Origin: Planctomycetota bacterium
GTDB taxonomy: Bacteria > Planctomycetota > UBA1135
Assembly: GCA_026421205.1 (NCBI GenBank)
Contig: JAPKBM010000005.1
Coordinates: 25,754 to 89,753 of the forward strand
Direction of reading: 5' to 3'
DNA length: 64,000 nucleotides
The notes beneath the pieces were generated by a model. The model saw only the letters and a list, made by a program, of their open reading frames with translations. It was not told the origin of the DNA and ran no database searches. The position numbers were made by a program, and so were the translations under genes. Position 1 is the first letter of the stretch, and the number at the start of each line of letters is the position of its first letter. Shown here one piece after another: positions 46,359 through 55,099 of the stretch.

Positions 46359-47262
46359 TTATCGACTTTTATCGGCTCCCGCTGCTCGGGCGATTTCTGT
46401 TTGGGGCCTTTGGGCTACTTCGCAAGAAATCAATGCGGCATTTCGGAAAGTCCCGGCTCTCCATTCTTTCTCTTTGTGCTCGGTAGGTGCGGGTCAGGGC
46501 TTTGATGAAGGGCTTTTATGGCATAAAGGAGAAAACCGTTCCCCTCCTTTTGAGGTGCATCTTCATGGGGGGCAAGGAATTGCGTCGACCTTCTCTTCTT
46601 GGCTTGAAAGCCTGCACTGGCAGGAGCTTATTTCCTCTCCGAACCCTCTTCAGAATCGATTTCTTCAGGCGCGTGGTTTAGCGAATGCACTCTGGGCATC
46701 TCGAGCACTTCACGGGGATCCTCCCGCCGCACCTTCTTGGCAAGCCGTTTTAGAGAATCCGCCGAAAGTTGTCTTGGCGGGCCCGACCAATGTCGGCAAG
46801 TCCACTTTAATGAATGCGTGGCTCGGTGCAGACCGTGTCACCGTTTCACCGCACCCGGGGACAACCAGAGACAGCGTTGAGGTCGGGATTTTAATGGGGG
46901 AAGGTGAGGCGTCGGCCGAAGTCCGCTTGGTAGACACGGCAGGTTTCGGAGTCTTTGAAAACGATTTGGATCAGGCAGCACTCATACAAACACGAGAGGC
47001 CTGTGATCAAGCTTGGAAAGTGGTGTGGCTTTGTGATGCGCATACTCCGCCGATTGCACCGGTTGCGCAATGGGTCCAATCTTCTCCTTCCGAGCATCTT
47101 CGCGTTCTTTTGCGGACGGATTTAGAGGAGACGTGGTGCCCCGAAGACCTCTGGCCTGGCCCATGGATTCGCGGTTCTTGCCATCAAGATGCGCCCACGT
47201 TATTGGCAGAAATTGAACAGGCACTTTTTGAGCCGCTAGGGATTTTATCATTCGTGCGGTAG
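46351..47262 (+). CDS. Shortened MnmE/TrmE-like GTPase
   Basis: 303 residues against about 450 for MnmE. The N-terminal part has a TrmE-N-like end (EVHLHGGQGIASTFSSWLE), then a shortened helical linker and a GTPase domain with G1 GPTNVGKST, G2 GTTRDS, and G3 DTAGF. G4 is degenerate (RTDLEE for NKxD). The C-terminal helical part and the terminal CxGK, which carries the Cys needed for tRNA U34 modification, are missing. It is probably a paralogue rather than the modifying enzyme. Operonic with coaX. Confidence 0.65.
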   Translation: MPSYRLLSAPAARAISVWGLWATSQEINAAFRKVPALHSFSLCSVGAGQGFDEGLLWHKGENRSPPFEVHLHGGQGIASTFSSWLESLHWQELISSPNPLQNRFLQARGLANALWASRALHGDPPAAPSWQAVLENPPKVVLAGPTNVGKSTLMNAWLGADRVTVSPHPGTTRDSVEVGILMGEGEASAEVRLVDTAGFGVFENDLDQAALIQTREACDQAWKVVWLCDAHTPPIAPVAQWVQSSPSEHLRVLLRTDLEETWCPEDLWPGPWIRGSCHQDAPTLLAEIEQALFEPLGILSFVR

Positions 47263-47293
47263 GGTCAATTCCCCGCGAGGGTAAACTAGGGGT

Positions 47294-48613
47294 ATGAGGC
47301 TTCTGCCCTTGACGGAAGGTTTGCACTCAGCTGAAGCCTTCTCTCGGCCCTACCTGGAGTCCTTTCTGGAGCTTGTTCGTTCTATAGAGAGGTCACCTTT
47401 GCGTTATGCCAATGCCCTTGATGGCTATCTGATTGCCACCGTCTTTGAGGAGCCCTCGACCCGCACGCGTCTTTCTTTTGAGGCGGCAGCCCACCGTTTG
47501 GGCGCCCGTGTAATTTCTATTTCAGACCCAAGAAGCTCAAGCTCCGTAAAGGGCGAAACACTCAGCGATGCGGCTCGTGTGATGGGCGGATACGCCGATC
47601 TTCTTGTTTGGCGCCACCCGAGAGATGGCGCATCTCGTCGAGCCGCCCAAGTGGCTGGAGTCCCTGTGATTAATGGGGGAGACGGGCGTCTAGGGCATCC
47701 CACCCAAACTTTGGTTGATCTATCCATACTACATCAGAAGTGGGGAGTCATTGAAGGAAAGACCGTCGGCATCCTCGGAGACATTCAAAATGGCCGAACG
47801 GCTCGTTCCTTAGCGTGGAGTCTGGCTGTGCTAGGAGCGCGCATTTTGCTGTTGCCCGGTTCTGGTTTAGATTGGGAACCAGGATTCGAGAATCGACTGA
47901 TGCATCGCTTCGCTTACCGATTGAAAAGAGTGCGGCATCCGTTAATTCAGGAATGGACGGGGAACCCGGAGGCACGCATGCTGGAGCCCAAAGGCTTAGT
48001 GCAGGGCGAACTTTTTGGTGTGGGTACTTCTGCTCTTCATGGGCTAGACGCTCTCTACCTCACCCGTCTTCAAGAGGAACGGGGTGCCAAGGCCCACCGT
48101 GGGGGATATCCGGGTATTACGGTAGAACAATTGAAAGATCCACTCTTGCAAGACACCTTGTTATTGCATCCCTTACCACGGCGTGATGAGCTCCCAGTTG
48201 CAGTGGATGAGGATCCTCGTGCCCTTTATTTTGAGCAGGCCAACATGGGTCCTCGAGTGCGTCAGGCAGTCTTTTTATCTCTTTTATGTCCAGAAAAGGT
48301 CGATTTGCCGGCTCTAAACCCACTTCCCTCCGGGAATCCGGAGCATTTCTTGGCTCCTTGCCCTAATAAGAACTGCATTACGCACGCCGAAGGCCTTCGG
48401 CCGCCTTGGCGCGTTGAGGGCAAGGGGAAGCGTATTTTCTTGTGCTCTTTTTGTGATGTGCCGCTTGAGGCTCCTTATGTGGGTTGTTTGTCGAGCAGGA
48501 AGGTGCATCCGGCGTATTCCCCGCTGGTTCAGCAGATTCGGCCGGAGAATCTGGTGCCTTTTCAAACGCGTGACCAGGCGGAGAAAGAGGACTATTCCTG
48601 GGGCGGAGGCTGA
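47294..48613 (+). CDS. pyrB: Aspartate carbamoyltransferase with C-terminal PyrI-type zinc domain
   Basis: 439 residues. Makes N-carbamoyl-aspartate in pyrimidine synthesis. Active-site set complete: STRTRLSFE (55-63), SVKGETLSDA (mobile-loop Lys), HPRDGASRR, GHPTQTLVDL, GDIQNGRTARSL, LTRLQEER, HPLPRRDEL. After about residue 350 comes CPNKNCITHAEGL, then LCSFCD, matching the four-Cys zinc domain of the regulatory chain PyrI, but without PyrI's allosteric nucleotide-binding domain. A Thermotoga-type full PyrB-PyrI fusion is known; this is a shorter version. It starts 31 bases after the MnmE-like gene. Confidence 0.9.
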   Translation: MRLLPLTEGLHSAEAFSRPYLESFLELVRSIERSPLRYANALDGYLIATVFEEPSTRTRLSFEAAAHRLGARVISISDPRSSSSVKGETLSDAARVMGGYADLLVWRHPRDGASRRAAQVAGVPVINGGDGRLGHPTQTLVDLSILHQKWGVIEGKTVGILGDIQNGRTARSLAWSLAVLGARILLLPGSGLDWEPGFENRLMHRFAYRLKRVRHPLIQEWTGNPEARMLEPKGLVQGELFGVGTSALHGLDALYLTRLQEERGAKAHRGGYPGITVEQLKDPLLQDTLLLHPLPRRDELPVAVDEDPRALYFEQANMGPRVRQAVFLSLLCPEKVDLPALNPLPSGNPEHFLAPCPNKNCITHAEGLRPPWRVEGKGKRIFLCSFCDVPLEAPYVGCLSSRKVHPAYSPLVQQIRPENLVPFQTRDQAEKEDYSWGGG

Positions 48614-48624
48614 TCTTGTCCCAG

Positions 48625-48642
48625 GTGTGCGAAATCGCACAC
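48625..48642 (+). promoter_or_regulatory. 18-bp palindrome upstream of the sigma-54 site
   Basis: GTGTGCGAAATCGCACAC, arms GTGTGCGA/TCGCACAC, followed by TTTTGCTT. It may be a weak terminator for pyrB (7-bp stem, 4-base loop) or the dimeric site of an enhancer-binding activator for the promoter 50 bases downstream. Confidence 0.5.
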
Positions 48643-48689
48643 TTTTGCTTAAAAACGCCCGATTTTGCCCCCAATTCTCCGTTTTTTGG

Positions 48690-48706
48690 TTGGCACAGTT
48701 TTTGCT
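48690..48706 (+). promoter_or_regulatory. Sigma-54 (RpoN) promoter
   Basis: TTGGCACAGTTTTTGCT: the -24 GG and -12 GC are exactly ten bases apart and both flanks match the consensus TTGGCAC-N5-TTGCW. Predicted start near 48717. It requires an activator ATPase, none of which is encoded in the window. Confidence 0.7.
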
Positions 48707-48712
48707 CTAAGC

Positions 48713-48781
48713 ATGGTGCAGGAGGCTCTCCGCTGTCTTAGGATGGTCATCATCTAGGACAACCCCTCCTGCTCCATTTTT
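48713..48781 (+). terminator. Terminator-like hairpin in the leader of the lipoprotein operon
   Basis: ATGG and GCAGGAGG (48713-48725) pair with CCTCCTGC and CCAT (48765-48777) across a single T-T mismatch. A second, imperfect stem is inside (GTCTTAGGATG/CATCTAGGAC). Five T follow, and the ATG of the first lipoprotein comes three bases later. It could be an attenuator, a translation-control stem, or the end of a short sigma-54-driven RNA. Confidence 0.55.
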
Positions 48782-48784
48782 GGA

Positions 48785-51700
48785 ATGAATCAGACACGCC
48801 TTCACCGTCTTCTCACCGTTGGCCTTTTGGCCCTCGTTTCCTTGCTCCCCGTGGCCTGTATCCCGGGCGGGTCTAACTTGGGTGGATCTTCTTCCGGCGC
48901 TGGTGGTGATTCTGAAGGAGGTGCTTTTTACCTAGAAACGGTGGAGTGGGGGCGTTTAGTAGATGTCGTGGATAGAGACGGGCAATTGGTTCAGACGGAT
49001 GTTGTTATTCGCGCAGAGTTGAGCTTGGCCGGAGACTATTCGCTTTCGAATAACCCGGTTACAGAAGCCGAGGTCTTAACCATTTTGAACTATGCACAGG
49101 TGGATGCCGGTTTTGATTCCTTATTCACTTCGGCGACTTCGGGATTAGATGGCATTTTGACCAAGGGTCCCAGTGACAACCAGCCGTACACCATGATTCC
49201 AAGGAACGCAGCCATGAAGCTGACCTTCTCTGCCCCGCTTGCGCAGAGCTCTGAGGAGGTGACCCAAGAAATGGTGCAGTTTTATATGGGCACGGACTAT
49301 TCAAGCCCTTTTCTTGGCCGCTTTTCCGTCCAGGAGAGCGTGGACGGATCTATGGGGATTCTTATCTTTGACCCCACGATTTCCGCTCGGCAATCGACGG
49401 ATTTGATTTTGCCTCATAACACCGTGGGCTTCCCGGCTTCTTTGGACAGCGTGGATGACAATTTCCTTTTGCGTTTGCCGACCAGGGCCGACCCCGTTGA
49501 TTTTCAGTCCGAAGTCTTGCGCGGCGCTTCCGGTGAGCGCTTATCGACTCAACTTGAGTCGGGTGAGCCTGTCACTTCCTCTCAGGCAGGGCATGATATT
49601 TTGGTGCGGAGCCTTCGAACGGGCAATGAAGCAGATCCTTATCACGGCTTCTTGAAAGATGTCACTCGCCCCAGCTTGTTAGGGGTTTTCGGTGTCACCA
49701 TTACCGCGTTGGTTTCCGACGGCACGGATTACTTGGTCACCTATGCATTAAATGACGCCGCCTGCCAGAACATTCAACCAAAGATTGGGGATACGTTTGA
49801 GGCCGAAGGAGATTCCGTTCTCTTGGTAATTTCGGCCGAAGATTGGACGGATCCTGGGGCTTACAACAGCCGGGTCACGCTCATTGACGGCCCACTTCCG
49901 TCACTTGTTCCCCAGTCCGCGCGTCTCTCCACGCGCTATTCCACGGCGGATGTGGCATTACAAACCTGTTACGTTCAGGTTTCACCCAATCCACTTACTG
50001 CACCAGCCCAAGGAACTTCTCAATATGCTTCCTTTTCAGTGCAGTTTGATGAGCCTGTGGATCCGGCTTCCGTCACTTCTATGAGAACCCTTGTTCTCAC
50101 TGCGTTTGAGGAAGTCAATTCATGGCCCAGTGAAGTCGCTCCTTTTCAGGCCCCAGACTTGATCAGTGGCACCGCGGGTTTCACATTAGAAACAGCAGGT
50201 GACTACATTGATCGTCAGCGCGGTTTCCACTTCATTCCAGACCAAAGTGCCATTTGGGGGGCAGGCACCGAGTTTGGCGGAAGAATTCACTTCGGCCCCA
50301 TTGAGGTTTCCAACGGTAGCCGAAGTTTTCTTCTCTTGCCCCAGGCCGGCCTTTCCAACCCAGACGGCGGGGGGATCCAGGCTTTTGCTTTGGCTCTTCG
50401 AGATGGCGCTGATGGCATTGTCGATTTAGCCGGAAACCCACTGGACTTTGCCCATTTCGTTGCGGGAAAAGATGGAGCTGCGGCCCCGGCCATGGCAATT
50501 TACCCAGACCCCGCCACACTGGACTCTACAAGTGTTGTTTATTTTGCACTCCTCGGCGGCGCAGCGGATGAAAATGGAGACGGCATGGCGGAGTACGGTG
50601 GGCAATTTACCGTGGGTCCTTCCACGATTACGGGCAGACCAATCCAGCACTTTTCTAGGACTTCGGACCGTGGCAATGAATACATTGGGGCCGCTCTTGC
50701 GGTTCCACCGGCAAACAACCCGTATGAGCCACTGACGCCTTTTGGCGCTGTGGTCATGACCCTTTGGCGTCCGGGAGACTTCGGTTTTGGTAGCCCTGCT
50801 CTCGGGAGTGCCTTTGAAGATCCGAATGAGTTCAACATGGACATTGAAGGCTTGTCTTGGGCACCTGTAAACGGGGTGATTCTTGATGAGAGTTACGCTC
50901 GGGTCTCCCTTGCTTTAAGTCACGCAAATAGCTTACCGGATGAAGCAATGACCCCGCAAGGTCAAGCGGTTTACCCGCTATCAGGACTTACTAGTGCGCG
51001 TGCATTTGACGAAAATATTTTAGGTTGGGATGTCGGGGTTACGGAAGAGCTGATTTTTGATGGATCTTATGCCTTGCGTAACATCAATAATTACGTTGCG
51101 GATTCAGGCACAACCATGCTTCCATGGCCTGAGTTCAATCAAACATACACTTGGCGAGATACAGGTTACGAGTCAGACTTGTTCGGCACCCCGTCCGGAA
51201 CGGACAGTCCTGGGTCCCCACCAACCAATCAGCAGTCTTCGGATTCGAGTGGGTTTCTTTACCCAATTTGGGAACCTGGTAGCGTGCCGTCTGTCGGTCT
51301 TTCTTTGCTTGCACGTTTCCGTTGTTACCCTGCTTCCCAGGTCTCAGTTTCACAAAACCAATTCCAAGTGTCTCAAATGGTGACCAACTCAGCGCTTCCT
51401 GGTTGGAGAGCATTCTCAGCTGGTGGGGTTGATTCCGGTGCGGTGGAACACCTGGTGATTCCAGACGTTGAAGGGAATAATGGGACGTGGCCATCCGGGG
51501 GTTGGACGGGAGGAGCGATCACCCCACCGGTGGACAACTTGGTGTACTGGTCTCAAGCAGACTTTGTAGTCAAGGTGTCTCGTGTCTACACACACTGGTT
51601 TGCACTAGGTGGCACACTGATTCCTGGAGGGTTCCACGGAATGACCCTGGAGCCGGCTTTTCCTTATCAATTGCCAGAGACTGAAGTGCTCGTGGAATTC

Positions 51701-51970
51701 CGTGGTTCCTTCGCGGTGACACATGGAGGCGTGGACCCAACAACGAACCCCAGTGCCTTGACAGATGCTGCAAGTCAATTTGACTACTACGGCGAAGACG
51801 ACGGTATGGGTGCCGTCAGTGACACAGGTCCTTGGACGACGGATTTCGCCGACCTTGAATTGAACGGTGCTACGGCATACAACTTTTTCCAAATACGCTT
51901 GACCTTCGTTGCGGATGAAACGACCGACTCAATGGCGGAAATGGATGGCCTCGGTATTGCGTATGACTAG
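48785..51970 (+). CDS. Large surface lipoprotein LP1 with Ig-like (Big_5-type) segments
   Basis: 1061 residues. Signal peptide ending in lipobox LLPVAC (Cys about 25), then a Gly/Ser linker. Big_5-like strands, the pattern FSxPVDPxSV, occur at LTFSAPLAQSSEEVTQEMV and VQFDEPVDPASVTSMRTLVL, each followed later by a DLAGNPL motif. A calcium-loop-like DENGDGMAEY lies near the middle. The C-terminal module has WTTDFADLEL and FFQIRLTFVAD. It is a paralogue of the next gene over its full length. Function unknown. It is probably exported and lipid-anchored; sigma-54 control is inferred from the upstream site. Confidence 0.75.
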   Translation: MNQTRLHRLLTVGLLALVSLLPVACIPGGSNLGGSSSGAGGDSEGGAFYLETVEWGRLVDVVDRDGQLVQTDVVIRAELSLAGDYSLSNNPVTEAEVLTILNYAQVDAGFDSLFTSATSGLDGILTKGPSDNQPYTMIPRNAAMKLTFSAPLAQSSEEVTQEMVQFYMGTDYSSPFLGRFSVQESVDGSMGILIFDPTISARQSTDLILPHNTVGFPASLDSVDDNFLLRLPTRADPVDFQSEVLRGASGERLSTQLESGEPVTSSQAGHDILVRSLRTGNEADPYHGFLKDVTRPSLLGVFGVTITALVSDGTDYLVTYALNDAACQNIQPKIGDTFEAEGDSVLLVISAEDWTDPGAYNSRVTLIDGPLPSLVPQSARLSTRYSTADVALQTCYVQVSPNPLTAPAQGTSQYASFSVQFDEPVDPASVTSMRTLVLTAFEEVNSWPSEVAPFQAPDLISGTAGFTLETAGDYIDRQRGFHFIPDQSAIWGAGTEFGGRIHFGPIEVSNGSRSFLLLPQAGLSNPDGGGIQAFALALRDGADGIVDLAGNPLDFAHFVAGKDGAAAPAMAIYPDPATLDSTSVVYFALLGGAADENGDGMAEYGGQFTVGPSTITGRPIQHFSRTSDRGNEYIGAALAVPPANNPYEPLTPFGAVVMTLWRPGDFGFGSPALGSAFEDPNEFNMDIEGLSWAPVNGVILDESYARVSLALSHANSLPDEAMTPQGQAVYPLSGLTSARAFDENILGWDVGVTEELIFDGSYALRNINNYVADSGTTMLPWPEFNQTYTWRDTGYESDLFGTPSGTDSPGSPPTNQQSSDSSGFLYPIWEPGSVPSVGLSLLARFRCYPASQVSVSQNQFQVSQMVTNSALPGWRAFSAGGVDSGAVEHLVIPDVEGNNGTWPSGGWTGGAITPPVDNLVYWSQADFVVKVSRVYTHWFALGGTLIPGGFHGMTLEPAFPYQLPETEVLVEFRGSFAVTHGGVDPTTNPSALTDAASQFDYYGEDDGMGAVSDTGPWTTDFADLELNGATAYNFFQIRLTFVADETTDSMAEMDGLGIAYD

Positions 51971-51982
51971 CAACTAAACATT

Positions 51983-54900
51983 ATGCTTTTAAACCCCACA
52001 TCTCGGAACGTTTCCTGCCTCGCCCTGCTTTTGCTGTGCGTTCTTCCGGCAGGATCTTGCCTGCCAACGGGAGGCCTTGGCGGGGGTGACGGAAGCTTTG
52101 GGGGCGGGGCGGGCTTTGGGGAAATGCATTTGGAGGACGTTTTCTGGGGTCGCCTTGTTGACGTCATGGACGTAACAGGGATTATTGTCGAAAAAGATGT
52201 GGTTATCCGTGAGAGCCTTGTGACGGACGCCAATTACTCGTTGGCCAGAAACCCCATAACCGGGGCGGAGACAGTCGCCATCCAGGAGCCACACTTGAAT
52301 GGACTAGGACTCGAAAACCCGGTCTTTGCTTCTCTGCTGCGTGCAGCGCGCTATGGCTTGGTGGCTGTTCCGCCGAACGGGCCGGAAGCCAATGGTGTTT
52401 TTGCGCGGGTTGCTCGAAATGGCGTGATTCGTTTGGAGTTCAATGACTACCTGGACCCTTCCACGGTCAATCGCCAAACGGTGCAAGCAGTGTTGAACTT
52501 GGCCGTGTCCAACACCCGTTATATTGTGAAGCAAGGGGAAAACAGTGCCGGGGAGGCAATCGGCATCATTATTGTGGACCCCATAATTTCGGCTTATGAA
52601 TCCGCCGAAACGGGGCTTCCTGAGAATGGACTTGGGTTTTCAGAATCGGCAGACCAGTTAGCGGCTAATGGCTTACTCCGCATTCCCACGGTGCTGGAGC
52701 CCCTCTACGGCCAGACACAAATCCTCACAAATTTGGCCGGGAATCGAACCATTGGGTCAAGAACGCAAGACCCTGCGGAGTTGAGCGATGGCGGAAGCCC
52801 GGTCATCATTCGTGCGTTTCGCAGTGGCAATGGTGATGACCCATTCCGCGGCTTTATGGTGGATATGGAAAAGCCTTCGATTTTGGCTGAGCTTGACGTT
52901 GGGATTTCGTCAATTGCAGATTTAGGATCTGGCCTTTATGAGTTCAGCTACGGCATTGAGGCTGTTAACTGTCAAGGCATTTCTTCCAAAGTCGGTGATG
53001 TGCTTGAATTTGGGGACGCCATTGTGTTGGTCAGTGGTATTCTTGGTGCCAACCCTGCGGCACCATCTGAGGTACTTGTGTCCGGTGCATTGGCACAGGG
53101 CTCGCTTGTCGTCGGTGATTATTCTTCGAGCCCGCTTGTCTCAAAGTTACATACGCGGTACGCCGACGTGGATGCTCATTTGCAATATTGCTGGGTTCGT
53201 TTCACCGCGGCACCTCAAACCCTTCCGGCAGAAGAGGTCGACCCTTATGCCACGGTTGGGTTGCGCTTTACGGAGGCTGTCCTTCCGTCGTCGGTGAAGT
53301 CCTTGGGCACCATGGTGCTGCATACGTTTAATAGCGTGGCCACCATTGACTCTCCAGAGCCAAACTCGCGGCCCATTGACCCGATGGAGTCCACGGCGAC
53401 CTACATCGACCGCCTTTTAGGTTATGCAACATCTGGGACGGGCTCGGGGCGGATTTTCCTCGGCCCCATTGAAGCGGCCATGGACTCTCGTACTTTTATT
53501 CTGGCTCCATCGGCTGGAATATCTAATGTGAGTCTTGACCCAACCTTGTCCGTGGCCTTGGCGATTCGTGACGGAGCAACCGGCATTTTAGATTTAGCCG
53601 GCAACCCGTTGGATTTTTCCAAATTTGTTGCGGGGAGTCCAGGACAAGAGGCCCTGTTTTCTTTGGATCCTAGTATCCCACCTCCCGATTCTCGTTACTT
53701 TGCGCTACGCGTACTTGGCTTAGATGAAAACGGAGACGGACTGTCAGAGTACACGGGGCAATTCGGATTTGAGCCCGGAATTTTAAGAGGCCGCGCTCCA
53801 AGTCGTTTCAGTCGCTCGGCAGACATGTCTAACTTATACATTGGTCAGCGGGCGCCCTGGTCCAGTTCTATCATGACTCCGCTTACTCCGGCTGGGGCAG
53901 TCTTGATGACTTGTTGGGGTTACCACCATCTTGGCTTTGGTTTGACTTCGATTGCGGAGATGGATGTGGACGTAGAGGGAATGAACTGGAGTCCATTCGG
54001 GGCATTAGCTTTTAATGATGTGTTTGACCGATACTCTATTGCTTTGTCGCATAGTGAGCGCCTTCCCGATGATTACATCAATCCTTCTACAGGTTATCCA
54101 GATTACGATGCATCGGGCTTAAAGCGGAATGCCCTTTTTGACAAAAATACTCTTGGCTTTGCTGAGGGCTATTACGAGAAAATTGTGTTTGACACAAAGT
54201 ATGAAATTGACCCCGGACAGCTTTTTCAGTCTGAGCGAGGTTCTGCAATGTTGCCGTGGCCGGATTTTGAAACTACGTACACATGGCGTGACACTTCTTT
54301 TCCGGAGGACCTCGTAGGGACGCACCCGGATAAAAGTGTGGGGGTTCCCCCTGCCGTGACCAGTCAAGTCCCGTATTGGTCTGCGGGGCAAGTTCCTTCG
54401 GCAGGATTGCCTTTGCTGGCACGCTTTCGCTCTTACCCAAGTATGGACAGGCCGGGGCCGAATGGTTTCCAGGTTCAAATCATGGTCCCTTCTTCAAACC
54501 GGCCTGTCTTTCGTATTTTCTCTTATGGGGGAAATGGAGGCGCACTCGTGGTTCCGGACGTCGGAGATTCTGGGACAAAGCCTACGGGTGGGCTTTTGTC
54601 CAATGGGGGCGGCGTGCAAAATGGTTATGGTCCGGAACTTTATTGGCAACAAATTGATTTTGTGGTGCGCGTTTCTCGTGTTTATACCCACTGGTTCTCC
54701 TTTGGTGGCGTATTGGAGTCTGTGGCCAGCCAAGTCGTTGACCCTTTTGAGCAATTAGGGGACGCCGAATTTCTTGTCGAATGGCGAGGGTCCGAGATGA
54801 TTGATGTCGTTAATTGTGAAGCACAGGACCAAAAATCCCTCATGAATGATGCTTCCTCGCAAATTGACTATTACGGTGAGTTTTTAGGGTCCCCGATCCA

Positions 54901-55099
54901 CTACGATCGTCTGGCGGGCGCCCCTAACCCGTCTTGCGGCACGTTAAGTGCACCTTCTCCGTGGACGGCAGACCCCACGGCTCTGGCAGCCGAAGCAAAA
55001 TGGCAATTCTTTCAACTCCGTTTTACATTCGTCTCCGACATAGAAAACAACATTGAAGCTGAAATGGATGCATACGGCTTTGCTTGGACGATTCAGTAA
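51983..55099 (+). CDS. Large surface lipoprotein LP2, paralogue of LP1
   Basis: 1038 residues, 12 bases after LP1 and without a clear Shine-Dalgarno. Signal peptide with lipobox LPAGSC, then a Gly-rich linker. It shares with LP1 the opening WGRLVDVMD, DVVIRESL and YSLARNPITGAE, the DPSTV and DLAGNPLDF motifs, DENGDGLSEYTGQF, the TYTWRDT and VSRVYTHWF blocks and the C-terminal FFQLRFTFVSD. This points to tandem duplication followed by strong divergence. The stop overlaps the next start (TAATG). Confidence 0.75.
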   Translation: MLLNPTSRNVSCLALLLLCVLPAGSCLPTGGLGGGDGSFGGGAGFGEMHLEDVFWGRLVDVMDVTGIIVEKDVVIRESLVTDANYSLARNPITGAETVAIQEPHLNGLGLENPVFASLLRAARYGLVAVPPNGPEANGVFARVARNGVIRLEFNDYLDPSTVNRQTVQAVLNLAVSNTRYIVKQGENSAGEAIGIIIVDPIISAYESAETGLPENGLGFSESADQLAANGLLRIPTVLEPLYGQTQILTNLAGNRTIGSRTQDPAELSDGGSPVIIRAFRSGNGDDPFRGFMVDMEKPSILAELDVGISSIADLGSGLYEFSYGIEAVNCQGISSKVGDVLEFGDAIVLVSGILGANPAAPSEVLVSGALAQGSLVVGDYSSSPLVSKLHTRYADVDAHLQYCWVRFTAAPQTLPAEEVDPYATVGLRFTEAVLPSSVKSLGTMVLHTFNSVATIDSPEPNSRPIDPMESTATYIDRLLGYATSGTGSGRIFLGPIEAAMDSRTFILAPSAGISNVSLDPTLSVALAIRDGATGILDLAGNPLDFSKFVAGSPGQEALFSLDPSIPPPDSRYFALRVLGLDENGDGLSEYTGQFGFEPGILRGRAPSRFSRSADMSNLYIGQRAPWSSSIMTPLTPAGAVLMTCWGYHHLGFGLTSIAEMDVDVEGMNWSPFGALAFNDVFDRYSIALSHSERLPDDYINPSTGYPDYDASGLKRNALFDKNTLGFAEGYYEKIVFDTKYEIDPGQLFQSERGSAMLPWPDFETTYTWRDTSFPEDLVGTHPDKSVGVPPAVTSQVPYWSAGQVPSAGLPLLARFRSYPSMDRPGPNGFQVQIMVPSSNRPVFRIFSYGGNGGALVVPDVGDSGTKPTGGLLSNGGGVQNGYGPELYWQQIDFVVRVSRVYTHWFSFGGVLESVASQVVDPFEQLGDAEFLVEWRGSEMIDVVNCEAQDQKSLMNDASSQIDYYGEFLGSPIHYDRLAGAPNPSCGTLSAPSPWTADPTALAAEAKWQFFQLRFTFVSDIENNIEAEMDAYGFAWTIQ

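Noticed and set aside
47258-47290. TAAACT before pyrB as another translation-type promoter
   Set aside because: No acceptable -35 at 15-18 bases and the following bases lack the GCCCTTT pattern.
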